Source: Eretmocerus hayati (taxonomy: Eukaryota > Arthropoda > Insecta > Hymenoptera > Aphelinidae). From it: 64,000 bases of DNA. The DNA is taken from assembly GCA_029851415.1 (NCBI GenBank), contig CM056743.1:77580186-77644185 (forward strand), in the 5' to 3' direction. The notes under the pieces are model-generated. The model ran no database searches. It saw only the letters and a program-made list of their open reading frames with translations, and had not been told where the DNA came from. Below, in pieces: positions 20,003 to 31,659 of the stretch; within the stretch, counting starts at the first letter, position 1, and every line of letters starts with the position of its first letter. Made by a program: the position numbers and the translations under genes.

Positions 20003-23000
20003 AAAGGCAGTCAAATCCCCAAATGCCCGGATGCTTCAACCGAAAGTTCTGTCGGGGGGGGGGGGACATCAGTCCGAAAACCAGAGAAGGCAATGAAATC
20101 TGCAAATGCTCGGATGCTCGTACCGCGAATCCTGTCGAGGGGGGGGGGGGGGAATCTACCCCAAATCTTAGGAAGGCAATCGAACCCACAAGTGCCCGGA
20201 TGCTCGGACCATAAATTGTGTTGGGAAATAATCAATCTCAAAACTTAGGGAGCATTCGATTTTTCCGGGTTCTGATCCCTCCCCAGAACATGGTATTGAC
20301 TTTTTCCTCGACAGTATTTTCGGTCCGAGCATCCGGTTATTAGAGGATTTGGGTGCCTTCCTAGGATTTGGGGTTGATTTTTCCTTCGACAGAATTTTCG
20401 GTCCGAGCATCCGGGCATCTGGGGATTTGACTGCCTTCCTAGGATTGGAGGTCGACGTTGCCCCCGACATAATTTTTGGTCGGAGCATCCGGTTATTTTG
20501 AAGTTTAATTCCCTTCTCAGGATATGGAATTTAGGGTATCTATAGAAATTTTGGAACCAAATTCAAGGACTCTTCAAGGATTTCAAGGAGACGGATCTGA
20601 GAAATTCAAGGACTTTTGACGGGCAACTAGAGACTCCTATAAAATTCCCAGACAAATTTCTATTCGTAGAATAATATAATTACTTATTAATGTCACACAA
20701 ATGATCATGGGGGATTCTGGAGCAAGCTTGACAAAATCGTCACCGGGGGGGGGTGGGGGGGAGGAAAAATATGAAAATTTTTTATTCTGTTTGTACTATG
20801 TTGAAATAGTGCAAAAAAATTTATTTTCGATTTTTTCGACCCCCCTGTGGGCAGGGGGCCCGTAGAAGGGCTATTTCAAGCCCTTTTTGGCTATTTTGGA
20901 AAAATCACAGCTCCACCGAAATTTAATCGACGTACCTGAGCGCATTTTTCTCGTGAATGCAAGTACTTTTGAGAAAAAAATTGCCCAAGGTCGATAATCG
21001 ACCATGGCCACCTCTGGGAGCTATTTACTGAGAGCAAATTTTGCCCATTTTTGACTCGGCAAATATAACCCATAGATCGCCCCTGGCTCGAGTATTGTCC
21101 CCACAAGTTTTTATACATGTTTGGGGGTACTTGGGGGAGTACTTCCATTTACTGTGGTGCGAATCAAGTGGAATGGTAGCATATGCGTCCATGACAAAAG
21201 ATGACGTATTTGAGAGGATTGCAAAAAACGGCATTTTGGGATGCATTTTAAATGAAAAGAAAGAAAAATGCCCTCCCAAAAATTTTTTTGGTATAAGTTA
21301 ACACTTCAAAGAACATACTGGAGAAGTTTGGTGGATAAATTATATGGACGTTTTTAGTATTCATAAGTCTCAAAGTTTCGATATTTTGAAAAAATGGTCG
21401 TTTTCCCACTGCTGTAGCTTCTATAAAAAGTACAATAATCGACTTTTACCAGTGGTCAAATTGTAGGGTCCTTCAACACCTTCAAAATGACCACTGGTGA
21501 AAGTCGATGATCACCTTTCTAGTTGGACCTAGGTCGTCCGCAAAATGACGTAAAAATCGCTAAAATTTGCTCTCAGATAATAGCTCCCAGAGGTGGCCAG
21601 GGTCGATTATCGGCCTTGGGCAATATTTTCCTCAAAAGAGCTTGCATTCACGAGGAGAATGCGCTCAGGTACCTCGAAAAATATTGAATTCTGTTGGAGC
21701 TGTGATTTTTCCAGAATGGCCCTTTTACGGGCTCCAGGCCCCCCCCCCCCACAGGGGGCCGAAAAAGTCGAAAAAAAAATTTTCGCGCCAATTCAACATG
21801 ATTCAAACAGAAAAAAATTCTTTTCTTATTTTTTCCCGACCCTCCTGGCGACAATTTTGTCCAGCTTGCTCCAGAATTCCCCTCATACATTATGTGGCTA
21901 GAGTTCTTGAATCATGAATACATGCTTGTTCACGAGAAAACGAGAAATAATCAAAATGGAGTACGTGGGATAAATATATCTCCCAACAAAAGCCGAACAT
22001 TTTGGAAGCTCTTCAAGAGCATGATCTAAAAGAATCGAGGAAGATGAAAACTAGGAATGCAGCTTGAGCGACAAAACAATCCATCTCATAGATGAATAGT
22101 GATATTCGACTTCTCGCCATCTCACAGACAATCCATAATAGAGAAGGATGGATATCACTTTCCTCAGACCGTTACTTTTGCGGAGTATTCTTTAGTTGGG
22201 AGATCTCATCTTCGAGACATTGACGTTCACATGGGTGTGACGCCCGTGTCCAAGAAAATTCAAGAAGTGGCGCGCATATCGATTGATCTACGTTGTCTAC
22301 ATTTGGAAAAACAAACCAAGAGAAATTCTCAAGGATGCCGCGGGAAATTTCAGGAGTTTTCAAGGATTTCAAGGATTTTATGAAGTATTTAAGGAGTTTT
22401 CAAGGATTTCCAGGATTTCAAGGATCTATAGATACCCTGGAATTGATTTCCCGCCGACAGGATTTTCGGTCTGGGCATCCGGAAATTTGGGAATGTGACT
22501 GCCTTTCTGGAATGAGAGGTCAATTTTTCCCAGAATTTTTGGTATAAGGATTCGGTTGTTCTGGAGTTCAATTTCCTTCCCAGGATATGGGGTTGATTCT
22601 TCCACCGACAGAATTTTTGGTCCGAGCATCCGGGCACTTGGGGATCTGACTGCCTTCTTAAGATTTGAGGATGATTCTTCCCGACAGATTTTTCGGTCCG
22701 AGCGTCCGGCTATTTGTGGGTTTGATGCCTTCCTAGGTTCTGGGATTGATTTTTCCCCCGACACAATATTCGGTCCGAAAATCCGGGTATTTGCGGGTTT
22801 GATTGCTTTACAAGGTTTTGGGATTGACTTTACCCCGAAAGACTCGTCCGTCCGAGCACCCGGGCATTCGCGGGTTCGATTGCCTTCCTAAGATTTGGGG
22901 TCGATTTCCCCCCCCCCCCCCTCGACAGGATTTGCGGTACGAGCATCCGGGCATTTGCAGATTTCATTGCCTCCTTTGGTTTTCGGACTGATGTCCCCCC

Positions 23001-23057
23001 CCCTCCGAAAGAACTTTCGGTTGAAGCATCCGGGCATTTGGGGATTTGACTGCCTTT
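20003..23057. mobile_element. 3.05-kb foldback element
   Basis: The ends are AAAGGCAGTCAAATCCCC and its reverse complement. The outer arms (20003-20560 and about 22430-23057) consist of roughly 78-bp tandem units centred on GAGCATCCGG, about six on the left and eight on the right, several with long G or C runs. The inner arms (20880-21060 and 21560-21760) form a second inverted pair around GGTCGATTATCG. A short inverted pair (CGACTTTTACCAGTGGTC) marks the middle near 21475. There is no gene. It lies inside the 11.8-kb transposon. Confidence 0.7.
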
Positions 23058-23081
23058 CTACTCTCTCAACATGAATCAGCT

Positions 23082-23430
23082 CATGTTGAGGATTCCCTTC
23101 CCCCAGCGCCCGTGGCTCCCCTTCCGCGCGGCAGCAAGGAGCAAAGCTGTGCTACTTTTCTAACACGGAGTTGAGGGGCCCTGGTATTCGCTACCGTCAA
23201 GTTGTTCGCGCGAGACATCTAGTGGCGTTCGCCATGGTGGTCCTCACGCATACAGTCAACGGTTCCATGCGCGTGTGATTGTTGCCCCCGCTCCACTCTC
23301 CGCAGTGGCCACGCAATGCGCCGGGACCGCCACAACGTGATGTTGTTCTCCGACACCAGTGGCACTACAGTGTCTACTTTTTTCATACAGCACTTTCGTA
23401 ACGATAGTGAATAGCGTCATCTCGATGAGT
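23082..23430. other. GC-rich stretch between foldback element and right TIR
   Basis: About 350 bases, richer in GC than the surroundings, with no gene or repeat that I recognise. It is probably part of the original 11.8-kb transposon. Confidence 0.35.
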
Positions 23431-24822
23431 TATGCTGATAAATAATTCCATGGATCGATTAGGCCCACAATAAGTGTAATGAATAGTCTCACTGTGGATT
23501 GCTCAACAGAAACTCGGGATTTAACCTGTGGAAGAGAGATGTTTCCGACTTCATGTAGAAAGACTGACGGGAGGCTTAGGTTCATCTGTTGGATTGGGCC
23601 TACTAGACGAACCTCGACCGAGAACCATACGAACATCGAGCTAGACTATTTGAGGAACTCACTTCAGACATCCGCAGATCGTTTCGACTACATATAGCTC
23701 AGAAAGTCACAATTAAGGGCCCTATGGTTCATCAGGCCCTCGCAATGGGCCCGAATTGAGTCTTCATTCTCATGCGATTTCATCAGTAACAGTGAAGGTC
23801 ACCACTTGTAAGCGAAACCCAAGCTTCCGGCGATTGATTCCTGTGTCACCTCTACGAATGAGAGTGGGTGAGTGAGGCCAAAGAAATCTCCTGTGCGGAT
23901 TTGTATCAAATTGCACCGTCGATTCTCAAAAATAGACCTCCGATAAATGATTCCATGGATCGATTGGGCCCACAATGAGTGTAATGAATAGATTCACAGT
24001 GGATTGCTCAACAGAAACTCGGGATTCAACCTGTGGAAAAGAGATGTTTCCGACTCCATGTTGGGAGATTGACGGGAGGCTTAGGTTCATCTGTTGGATT
24101 GGGCCTACTAGACGAACCTTGACCGAGAACCATACGAACATCGAGCTAGACTATTTGAGGAACTCACTCCAGACATCCGCAGATCGTTTCGACTACATAT
24201 AGCTCAGACAGTTACAATTAAGGGCCCTACGGTTAATCAGGCCCTCGCAATGGGCCCAAATTGAGTCTTTATTCTCATGCGACTTCATCAGTAACAGTGG
24301 TCACCACTTGTAAGCGAAACCCAAGCTTCCGGCGATTGATTCCTGTATCACCTCTACAAATGAGAGTGGGTAGGTAAGGCCCAAAAAATCTCCTGTGCGG
24401 ATTTGTATCTAATTGCAATAACGATTCTCAAAAATAGACCTCCGAGATCATTTCATATCATTTCGAGTATTTTGTCGGGATTTCGGTAGAGAATTAGGGC
24501 TTGATTGTGATTTGGGCCCCTTATTTGGGCCTCAATCAAATTTTTGAGTTGACTATCTGATTCAGCATGCTAAATTACACTATCGAGAATTTTTTCAGAT
24601 TTTTCTGAGGTCAAGTGTGAAATTGACGAGTGAATCATGATAAGGATTCTGACAATCGATCGCTGGTGAGTGCCATCTCGGGTCGGGTTGTCGAGATTCC
24701 CAAAAAGGCCAGGTTGCATCGTAAACTACAGGGTCCAAGCTTCAAAATGAGCCCTCGGTGGAATTTGTACCTTGCCCCAATTTTTGGACAGAGGGGGTGG
24801 CCTTTCTGACGGAGAATGACCC
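23430..24822 (-). repeat. right terminal inverted repeat of the 11.8-kb transposon
   Basis: It matches 13023-14240 in reverse. Two direct copies of a roughly 500-bp unit are visible (both with ATTCCATGGATCGATT, near 23445 and 23950). The outermost 380 bases are single copy. Confidence 0.7.
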
Positions 24823-24856
24823 ATATATATATATATATTTTTAGAAATAGACATTT

Positions 24857-25375
24857 ATGACGACCGATTTTACAAATATACCCACTTATGACGACATTTT
24901 CGGTTATGACGACCGGTTGTCATAACATTTACAAATATACCTACTTATGACGACCGAAATTTTCTTTACGTATACATGACTTATGACGACCGGAAACGGC
25001 TGTCTCAGAAAACTTCTGTTATCTCCTCGGCGGTCATCTCCCACGAGGGATGGTTTAGTGTTTGAACGCAAAACGGAGTCTGAGCACACGTCTGTCATCT
25101 CCTCGGCGGTCATCTCCCACGAGGGATGGTTTAGTGTTTGAACGCAAAACGGAGTCTGGGCACACGTCTGTCATCTCCTCGGCGGTCATCTCCCACGAGG
25201 GATGGTTTAGTGTTTGAACGCGAAACCACTGTCTAAGCAAAACAACTGTTATCTCCTCGGCGGTTATCTCCCACGAGGGATGGTTTAGTTTTTGAACGTA
25301 AAATCACTGTTTTAACCCCCGGTTGTCATAACATATTGATAAGTGTAACAACGGTATCTATACTGTCGGTCGTCA
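24857..25375. repeat. repeat with TTATGACGACCG ends and four 76-bp tandem units
   Basis: TTATGACGACCG occurs several times at the left end and in reverse (CGGTCGTCATAAG) at the right end near 25367. Inside are four tandem units of 76-78 bases, each with TCTCCTCGGCGGTCATCTCC, starting near 25022, 25098, 25174 and 25252. It looks like a non-autonomous element with an internal tandem array. Confidence 0.6.
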
Positions 25376-25472
25376 TAAGTACTGTATAGATGAGTTTATA
25401 TATATATATATATATATACACACGCACTTACTCTCTTCATTTATGCGAGAGAGAAAGAGTGAGAGAGGGAGA

Positions 25473-25486
25473 GACTGAGAGAAGGA
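25473..25486. repeat. left copy of 14-bp target site duplication of the R1-clade element
   Basis: GACTGAGAGAAGGA here is repeated at 31130-31143, directly after the poly(A) tail of the retrotransposon. It lies in a GA-rich tract. Confidence 0.85.
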
Positions 25487-25745
25487 CCCGTAGGGGGCTT
25501 TGGGTGTGACCTTAGGGTTGCACTTGGAGCTTGAGGGAGTGACGCCCCTCCGGACCCGAGTCCTACACTTACACTAACACACACACTACACTCTACACGC
25601 ACCATACTTACGCTTGCTCAAGCATTACACAGACATACCAACATTATACAGAACACGCATTACACAACACACCACACCCGTGCTGGTCTGGTCCGGGGTC
25701 GGCCAGCATGCGATTCCAGGCCCTGGAAAAAGAAGAAAGAAGAAG

Positions 25746-27626
25746 ATGTCCAGCATTGACGGCAAGAATTCCCCAAGTAAAGCGGGGCCCCATTCGGATC
25801 TTGGGGGGGGGCCCCCAACGATGCAAAGCGCGCTACCAGTGGCACACTTGGCTAGTGGACTCACGCGTAAAGCTACAAGCGATGGAAATACGCCTCTGGC
25901 GAAGATAGTTGGAGGAAAGGACCAACACCAGAAAGGAGTAGACCTCACCCCGAACAGCAGGAAGAGGAAGGGTCTGGGTGAGGAAGTAGATAAGCGAACG
26001 CTGAAGCAATCGAAGCTCACATTCTTGAGCCAAAAAGAGAAGAACGCGAAGGTTGCTGCAGAAGCGCAAGCGGCGGCAGACAAGCTGATGAAGATCAACC
26101 CCGCGATCAAGATCCAGCTTACGCAAGACAATAACAAGGGAGACGATACCGCCGATTCCAGCTCGGATTCAGGGGACTCTAACACCACCACGGAGTCCCA
26201 GAAGTCAGAAGACACCCTGACATCCAAGGACTGTGACCGCGGACTCGAAAAAGGTCAAAAAACACCGGAAGATATGGACATCGATCGGTTCTCCACACCT
26301 GAGAAGGCCAGTCGACAAAGAAGTGGAGACAAGGCCCCCGATCTAATGGAAGGATGGAGGGACTTGAAAATGTGCCGAGAACAGATGAAGGAGAAGACTC
26401 ATCTTCTCCTCGACCACCTGAACTTGGTCATAGGGATAGCCGAGTCTGCCTCCAACATCCCAGAAGGAACTCAGGGCGACATGGAAGAGCTCAAGAAGAT
26501 TGGCCACGCTCTCGAAGGCCTACTTGCGGCAGACAAAGGGAAGAGAGCGGCTTTCGAGACCACACTTCTCGAAGCGGAGAAGACCCTAAAAATGAAGAGG
26601 AGTGCGCAGCCCTCTGGGCCAGCCGCGTCGAAAAGCGGCACACAGGGAAGGGGGGCGAATAAACCGGAATCGCGACAAGGGAAACAGCACGATACGAAGA
26701 GGACGCGACGCGGACATCCATCGGGAGCCCTCGAAACACCGCGCTCGACATCGACTCCTAATAGGCCCAAGCAGGACGGGCCTTGGCAGGAAGTGGTCTC
26801 TAAGAGAAATACAAAGAGGGCAAAGAAAAGCGGTCGATCAAGTGACACCGCTGGAAAGAAGGCAAAGATGAAGCCAAGAAGAGCAAAATCCGACGCCGTT
26901 CTCGTCACGGCAAACCAAGGTGGGTTAAGCTACGCAGATATGCTGCGCAAGATAAAGACGGATGACCTTAATGAAGAAGTGGGCTCTAAAGTCACGGGCA
27001 TCCGCAAGACACAGGAAGGACAAATCCTCATTGAACTGAGGAAGGGCACCGACGCTGCAGCCATCAAAGCGGCTCTGACACCAGTCGTCGGGCAAGAAGG
27101 GGCCGTCCACTGCCTCGCAAATAGCATGACCCTCGAGGTTCTCGGAGTCGACTACGATGTCGACAAAACTAAAGTGCAGAAGGACCTCGCGAAGGCCCTA
27201 CCAGAAAACGAGGATGGAGCCATAATAGTCAAGAGCCTGCGAAACGGCTCCCGAGGCACCCAAACAGCGGTTGTGTCCATCCCAGTGAGGCTCGCTCACC
27301 GCCTCCTGGACTGGAAAGAACCCAAGGTGGGATGGAGCAGAGTGAGAATCCGCGGGAAGGGAGGCATCACACGCTGCTATAACTGCCTAGAGTATGGCCA
27401 CAAGGCCTCAGGCTGCAAAAAAGAGAAGGCAGAGGAACGTCAACCGAAACTCTGCTTCCAGTGCGCTGAACCAGGACACCTCGCCGCTACCTGTAAAGAG
27501 AAACCAAAATGCCTCAGCTGCGTGGCTATCGGAACCAGATCTGACCACAGGTCGGGCTCCAGCAATTGCACAGCCTACCAAAACGCGAGGGCGACATATA
27601 GACGCAGGGGGGGAAGAAATGGCTAA
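25746..27626 (+). CDS. R1-clade ORF1, gag-like nucleic-acid-binding protein
   Basis: 626 residues from the ATG at 25746 (MSSIDGKNSPSK); no in-frame ATG was seen further upstream. It would bind the element's RNA in a ribonucleoprotein. The first half is charged and low in complexity, with a helical segment near residues 200-280. The C-terminal third has a globular part (GSKVTGIRKTQEGQILIELR) followed by zinc knuckles CYNCLEYGHKASGC and CFQCAEPGHLAATC and a third, longer cysteine cluster (CLSCVAIG to SSNC). This order is typical of R1-clade ORF1. The stop overlaps the ORF2 start by eight bases (ATGGCTAA), pointing to coupled translation. The frame is intact. Confidence 0.85.
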   Translation: MSSIDGKNSPSKAGPHSDLGGGPPTMQSALPVAHLASGLTRKATSDGNTPLAKIVGGKDQHQKGVDLTPNSRKRKGLGEEVDKRTLKQSKLTFLSQKEKNAKVAAEAQAAADKLMKINPAIKIQLTQDNNKGDDTADSSSDSGDSNTTTESQKSEDTLTSKDCDRGLEKGQKTPEDMDIDRFSTPEKASRQRSGDKAPDLMEGWRDLKMCREQMKEKTHLLLDHLNLVIGIAESASNIPEGTQGDMEELKKIGHALEGLLAADKGKRAAFETTLLEAEKTLKMKRSAQPSGPAASKSGTQGRGANKPESRQGKQHDTKRTRRGHPSGALETPRSTSTPNRPKQDGPWQEVVSKRNTKRAKKSGRSSDTAGKKAKMKPRRAKSDAVLVTANQGGLSYADMLRKIKTDDLNEEVGSKVTGIRKTQEGQILIELRKGTDAAAIKAALTPVVGQEGAVHCLANSMTLEVLGVDYDVDKTKVQKDLAKALPENEDGAIIVKSLRNGSRGTQTAVVSIPVRLAHRLLDWKEPKVGWSRVRIRGKGGITRCYNCLEYGHKASGCKKEKAEERQPKLCFQCAEPGHLAATCKEKPKCLSCVAIGTRSDHRSGSSNCTAYQNARATYRRRGGRNG

Positions 27627-30600
27627 CTTCATCCAAGCCAACCTCAGGAGGAGCAGGGACGCTTGTGACCTCCTACACACTGCCGCCAAAGAAGGGGGTA
27701 TCGATGTTCTGATCATTTCCGAACCGCCTCGGGAGCGCGAACTTTCCCGTTCCACATTCGATCACTGGGGGACCGCTGTAATTCAGATCACGAATCCCGC
27801 GATCCGCGAGACTGAACCAGCTGTGAGTGGCCGCGGTTATGCTCGAAAGACCATAGGGGGCACAGCTGTATACAGCTGCTACTACTCGCCGTCACTCAAG
27901 ACGCACGAATTTGAAGACGAGCTCCACGACCTAGAAGAGGATGTAAGGCAATGGGGGGCCCAGTTATAATCGCGAGAGATTTCAACTCCAAGGAACCGAC
28001 TTGGAGCGGGGGGCCGCGCGATAGACGGGGGGTAATACTCGCTGATGCCATGGAGGCATTGGGATTAGTGCTCGCGAACGAGACAGGGGTTATCACCTAT
28101 TACCGGCACGACACTCGGTCCCGGGAGGGAGGTTCATCATCGGTCCTCGACTTGACGTTCATGAGCCCGTCGCTAATGGGACGTATGACATCGTGGGAAT
28201 ATCTGGACACGGAAACACTGAGTGACCATCGACATATTCGGTTTCGACTTAGGACTGACGGACAGAGACAGACGACACGCAGACCGCGACCAACGGGGTG
28301 GCAGGTACGGAAGCTGGACGAGGGAAAATTCCGGGAATCGATAGAAACAGTCGAAGATCTCCCGATGAACTCCGCCTCGGACGAGGCTGTGGCGATGGTA
28401 ACATCCGCCATCACGAGAGCTTGCGACGCGTCGATGCCTCGCAGGACAACACCATGTTTCTGGAGGAAACCAGAGTACTGGATCACCGATGAGATCAAGG
28501 CTCTACGAAGAACGAGCAACAAGAAAAGGAGGACCGCATGGCGATCAAGGAAGCTGCAACGACCATCGCTGGCGGAAGATGACAGAACGTACAAAGAAGC
28601 AAAGAAGGCTCTCGTTCTAGCCATCCGGAGGAGCAAAGAGAAGTGCTGGGGTGAACTGTGCGACATGGTTAACGAAGACCCCTGGGGCACGCCATATCGC
28701 GTGGTCATGTCAAAGGTCCGACCCCGGAGGGGCAACCCAGCACCGACCGATGCAGCAATATTGCGCACCATCGTGGAAGACCTCTTCCCAGCAGGAGAAC
28801 CCAGAGTTACATTCCCTACGGAGAGCGAAGACCCCATCCTGCTCTTCACTATGCAAGAGCTACTCATAGCGGCGAAGAGAATGCCGAACGGCAAGGCCCC
28901 TGGCCTGGATGGCATCCCAAACGAGGCTCTGAAACTGGTCTTCAAATACAAGCCAGATCTACTCCTCGACCTCTTCAACATCTGTCTGAGCGCGGGAACT
29001 TTCCCGGACAAGTGGAAACGCCAGAAGCTGGTCCTGATACCTAAGGGTCAAGGAGGTCAACGCCCTCTCAGCATGCTCGACAATATCGGGAAAATGTACG
29101 AGAGGATGGTGCTCAACAGGGTGGAAAAAGCCTACGAAGAAGGCGGTGGGCTATCACCAATGCACTTCGGGTTCCGGAAGGGACGGAGCACTGTGCACGC
29201 GATCGAGGCAGTCCAAGAACGAGTTCAAGCGTCGGTAGGGAACCCATACCAAGGAAGAGGAGGATTCTGTGCCATCATTGCGTTGGACATAAAGAACGCA
29301 TTCAACTGCGCGAGCTGGGAGCGAGTCTATCAATCCCAAGCAGGTAAAGTGTCCCCCTATCTACTAGCCGTCACGAGTGACTACCTGCGGAACAGGACCC
29401 TCGTGTACGACACCGACGAGGGACAAGAGATTCGGGTACTGTCCGCCGGAATCGGACAGGGATCGGTCTCCGGGCCGTTCAACTGGAACACCCAGTATGA
29501 CAGCTTACTGTCTATCGAACTGCCAGAAGGAGTGATAATAGTGGCTTTCGTGGACGACGCGGGACTCATAGTATGGGCTGACAACGAGGAACTCTTGGGT
29601 AGACGCGCGAACGAAGCGCTGGCCCGAGTCTACGAGTGGATGATTAGCAGGCTTCTGGAGCTCGCTGTCAAGAAGTGCGAAGCAATCGTGGTCACAAGGC
29701 GTAGAAAGTTTGACTTACCCCGGTTTTATATCAACGGGCAAGAGATTCCACGGAAGACAGAGCTGAAATACTTCGGTGTATGGCTCGACGACAAGTGGTC
29801 GTTCAAGAAGCACATCCAGGAAGCCGCCCAGAAGGCGAGCAGGGTTGGTGCGGCGCTCCAGCGGCTTATGCCGAATATCGGAGGACCCAAGGAAAAGAGG
29901 CGCGCACTTCTCAACACCGTCACTACCTCCATCATGCTGCACGGTGCACCCGTGTGGGGAAAGAGAGTAGAGAAGACCAACATCGAGAAGAGAATGGGGC
30001 CTGTCCACCGGAAAGCGGCCCTGAGGAGTATCCGTGCCTACCGCACTGTGTCAGGAGATGCGGCTCACGTATTGGCGAGTACTCCGCCCATCCACTTGCT
30101 CGTCGCGGAGCGAGTGAGGATCTGGGACCGCCAGAAAGTGATCGGAGCCGAACGAGTACTCACTCCGACGATGAAGGAGATCATCCGCGACAACGAGAAG
30201 GAAACCACCCTTGAGCATTGGCAAACTCAGTGGGATTCGCCAATTGCGAACGGCAGATGGACGCACCGGCTGATCCGTGACGTAGCCAAGTGGGCGGAAC
30301 GCACCCACGGAGAGATGGACTACTGGACGACGCAGGCACTGAGCGATCATGGTTGCTTCGGTTCCTATCTAACCAGGTTCAAGAAGAGGACGACCCCAGC
30401 ATGTCAGTCATACGGGGACGAATGGGATGACGCCGAACATGCCCTGTTCAAGTGCAGCGACACCCGGAGAGAGCGCGCCGAGCTGGATGAATGGCTGGGT
30501 GCTCAAATAACACCTGAGAATCTCGTTCCGTACTTGCTCCGCAACCAGGAGACATGGGATAGACTCACCGGATACATCAAGCTGGTGATGACCCGCAAAG

Positions 30601-30650
30601 AGGAGAAAGAGAGGGAAGTAAGGCGCCTCGAAGCAGGCGAATTACAGTGA
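27619..30650 (+). pseudogene. R1-clade ORF2 (endonuclease and reverse transcriptase), one frameshift
   Basis: About 1010 codons from ATG at 27619 (MANFIQANLRRSRD). The apurinic-type endonuclease has IQANL, ISEP, DFNSKEPTW and LSDHRHI. Reverse transcriptase motifs are PGLDGIPNEALK, FGFRKGRST, LDIKNAFNCASW, IGQGSVSGPFNW and the catalytic AFVDDA, where valine replaces the usual alanine before DD. The C-terminal cysteine motif is CQSY...H...C, with the second expected cysteine replaced by tyrosine. A frameshift near 27950, at a run of six G, separates the first 110 residues from the rest. The enzyme would nick the target and copy the RNA there. Apart from the shift the frame is open to 30650. Confidence 0.9.
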
Positions 30651-31129
30651 CTCTGACGATTGAAACAGAAGAGGCCCAAATGATTCCAGGAGGAATCTGA
30701 TGCACTGAAGAGGGAAGGAAGGAGAAAAAAGAGAGGAGAAAGAAGAAAGAGAGGGAACAATGGAGAATGAAGATAGAAGATGCCGACAAGTGGCTGAAGA
30801 GAGAAGATGGAGAAGAGGAACGCTCCAAATCGAGCGCGAGACATGCCGCTCATCCTGAAGTAATGCTCACGCGGTTCCGGGATGAGATGGTAGATGCAGG
30901 TAGATCTCCTTCTTGATTGCCCGATGCCCTAGGTATCGGACATCGAGGGGAGAGGGATATTACACGGCCGGGCCCACCTCTCGGTGGGCCCCACCCAAAC
31001 CCGTGTCCCGCCTGGTATGGCCTGCGTGGGCTATGCGTAGTCCGCGTAAGCTGAACCAGTCCGGTGTCTGGGGACGGATCCGAGGGATCCTGAGGCAGAT
31101 TTTGCCCTCTAACCACCTTAAAAAAAAAA

Positions 31130-31143
31130 GACTGAGAGAAGGA
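31130..31143. repeat. right copy of 14-bp target site duplication of the R1-clade element
   Basis: GACTGAGAGAAGGA follows directly after ten A residues, matching 25473-25486. Confidence 0.85.
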
Positions 31144-31658
31144 GAGAGTGAGAGCGAGAGAGTGCCGAAATCCGCGCGGTGCGAGCACTTGCGCTGGGCA
31201 AGAGTGGGGGGTGGTGGGGGCCGTCGGCGGCCCATAGTGAGAGGTATCTACTATGGACAGATGTGGAGAGGCCGTTTTCGTTCCGACTTCTGTAACAAGA
31301 CTCCTTTTTCAGACGAATCTCATCAGCCCGTTTCGCATAGTAATCAAAATTCATTTCCACAATATTCGAGTGTGAGACCGAGTCAATTCTGAATTAGGGC
31401 ACCGGAAGATCTCGATGATCTTGTCTTCCGTGGCATTCTCATCGCATTGTGCGACTGAGCAACAACGGCACCAGATTTTCTTCAGAATAAGGTGGAATTG
31501 AGCACGAAAAACTTATCAACTACTTACGTCAGATTGGTGTTTCCAACAGAGACAACTTTTTGGTAGCGAGTAATATACTCCCGATGACAAAGTGATCCTT
31601 CCATGCATTCAATTCTTCTGCGGTATCGTTCTAAGAACACGGTGCTCTTAGAGCACGT
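31144..31658. other. unassigned sequence after the R1-clade element
   Basis: A GA-rich tract continues from the insertion site, then unique-looking sequence follows. I see no gene with support. Confidence 0.35.
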
Positions 31659-31659
31659 T

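Larger units (their letters stand above)
13023..24822. mobile_element. 11.8-kb DNA transposon with long terminal inverted repeats
   Basis: The left end starts GGGTCATTCTCCGTCAGAAA and the right end finishes with its reverse complement at 24822, both next to TA repeats. Inverted similarity extends for more than 1.2 kb on each side. The element encodes a two-exon transposase (minus strand, 14676-18367) and has gained a foldback insertion at 20003-23057. A 4-bp palindromic TA-type target such as TATA would fit the flanks but cannot be shown inside a microsatellite. The superfamily is not certain; the end sequence and AT target make a Sola-like group my best guess, with low confidence. Confidence 0.75.
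25487..31129 (+). mobile_element. R1-clade non-LTR retrotransposon, near full length
   Basis: 5.64 kb with a 5' leader, ORF1 with three zinc knuckles, ORF2 with endonuclease and reverse transcriptase, a 3' untranslated region (30651-31119) and a poly(A) tail (31120-31129). It is bounded by a perfect 14-bp target duplication, so both ends are original or nearly so. Base composition is much richer in GC than the neighbouring DNA, as is common for R1-like elements. One frameshift in ORF2 probably makes this copy defective. The 3' region includes a polypurine stretch near 30700-30830 and a GC-rich part with likely hairpins near 30970. Confidence 0.9.

Noticed and set aside
25003..25330. possible CRISPR-like array
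   Set aside because: The 76-bp units are joined head to tail with no unique spacers, and the DNA is eukaryotic.
28100..29011. 303-codon minus-strand open frame
   Set aside because: Mirror of the GC-rich R1-clade ORF2; no motif of its own.
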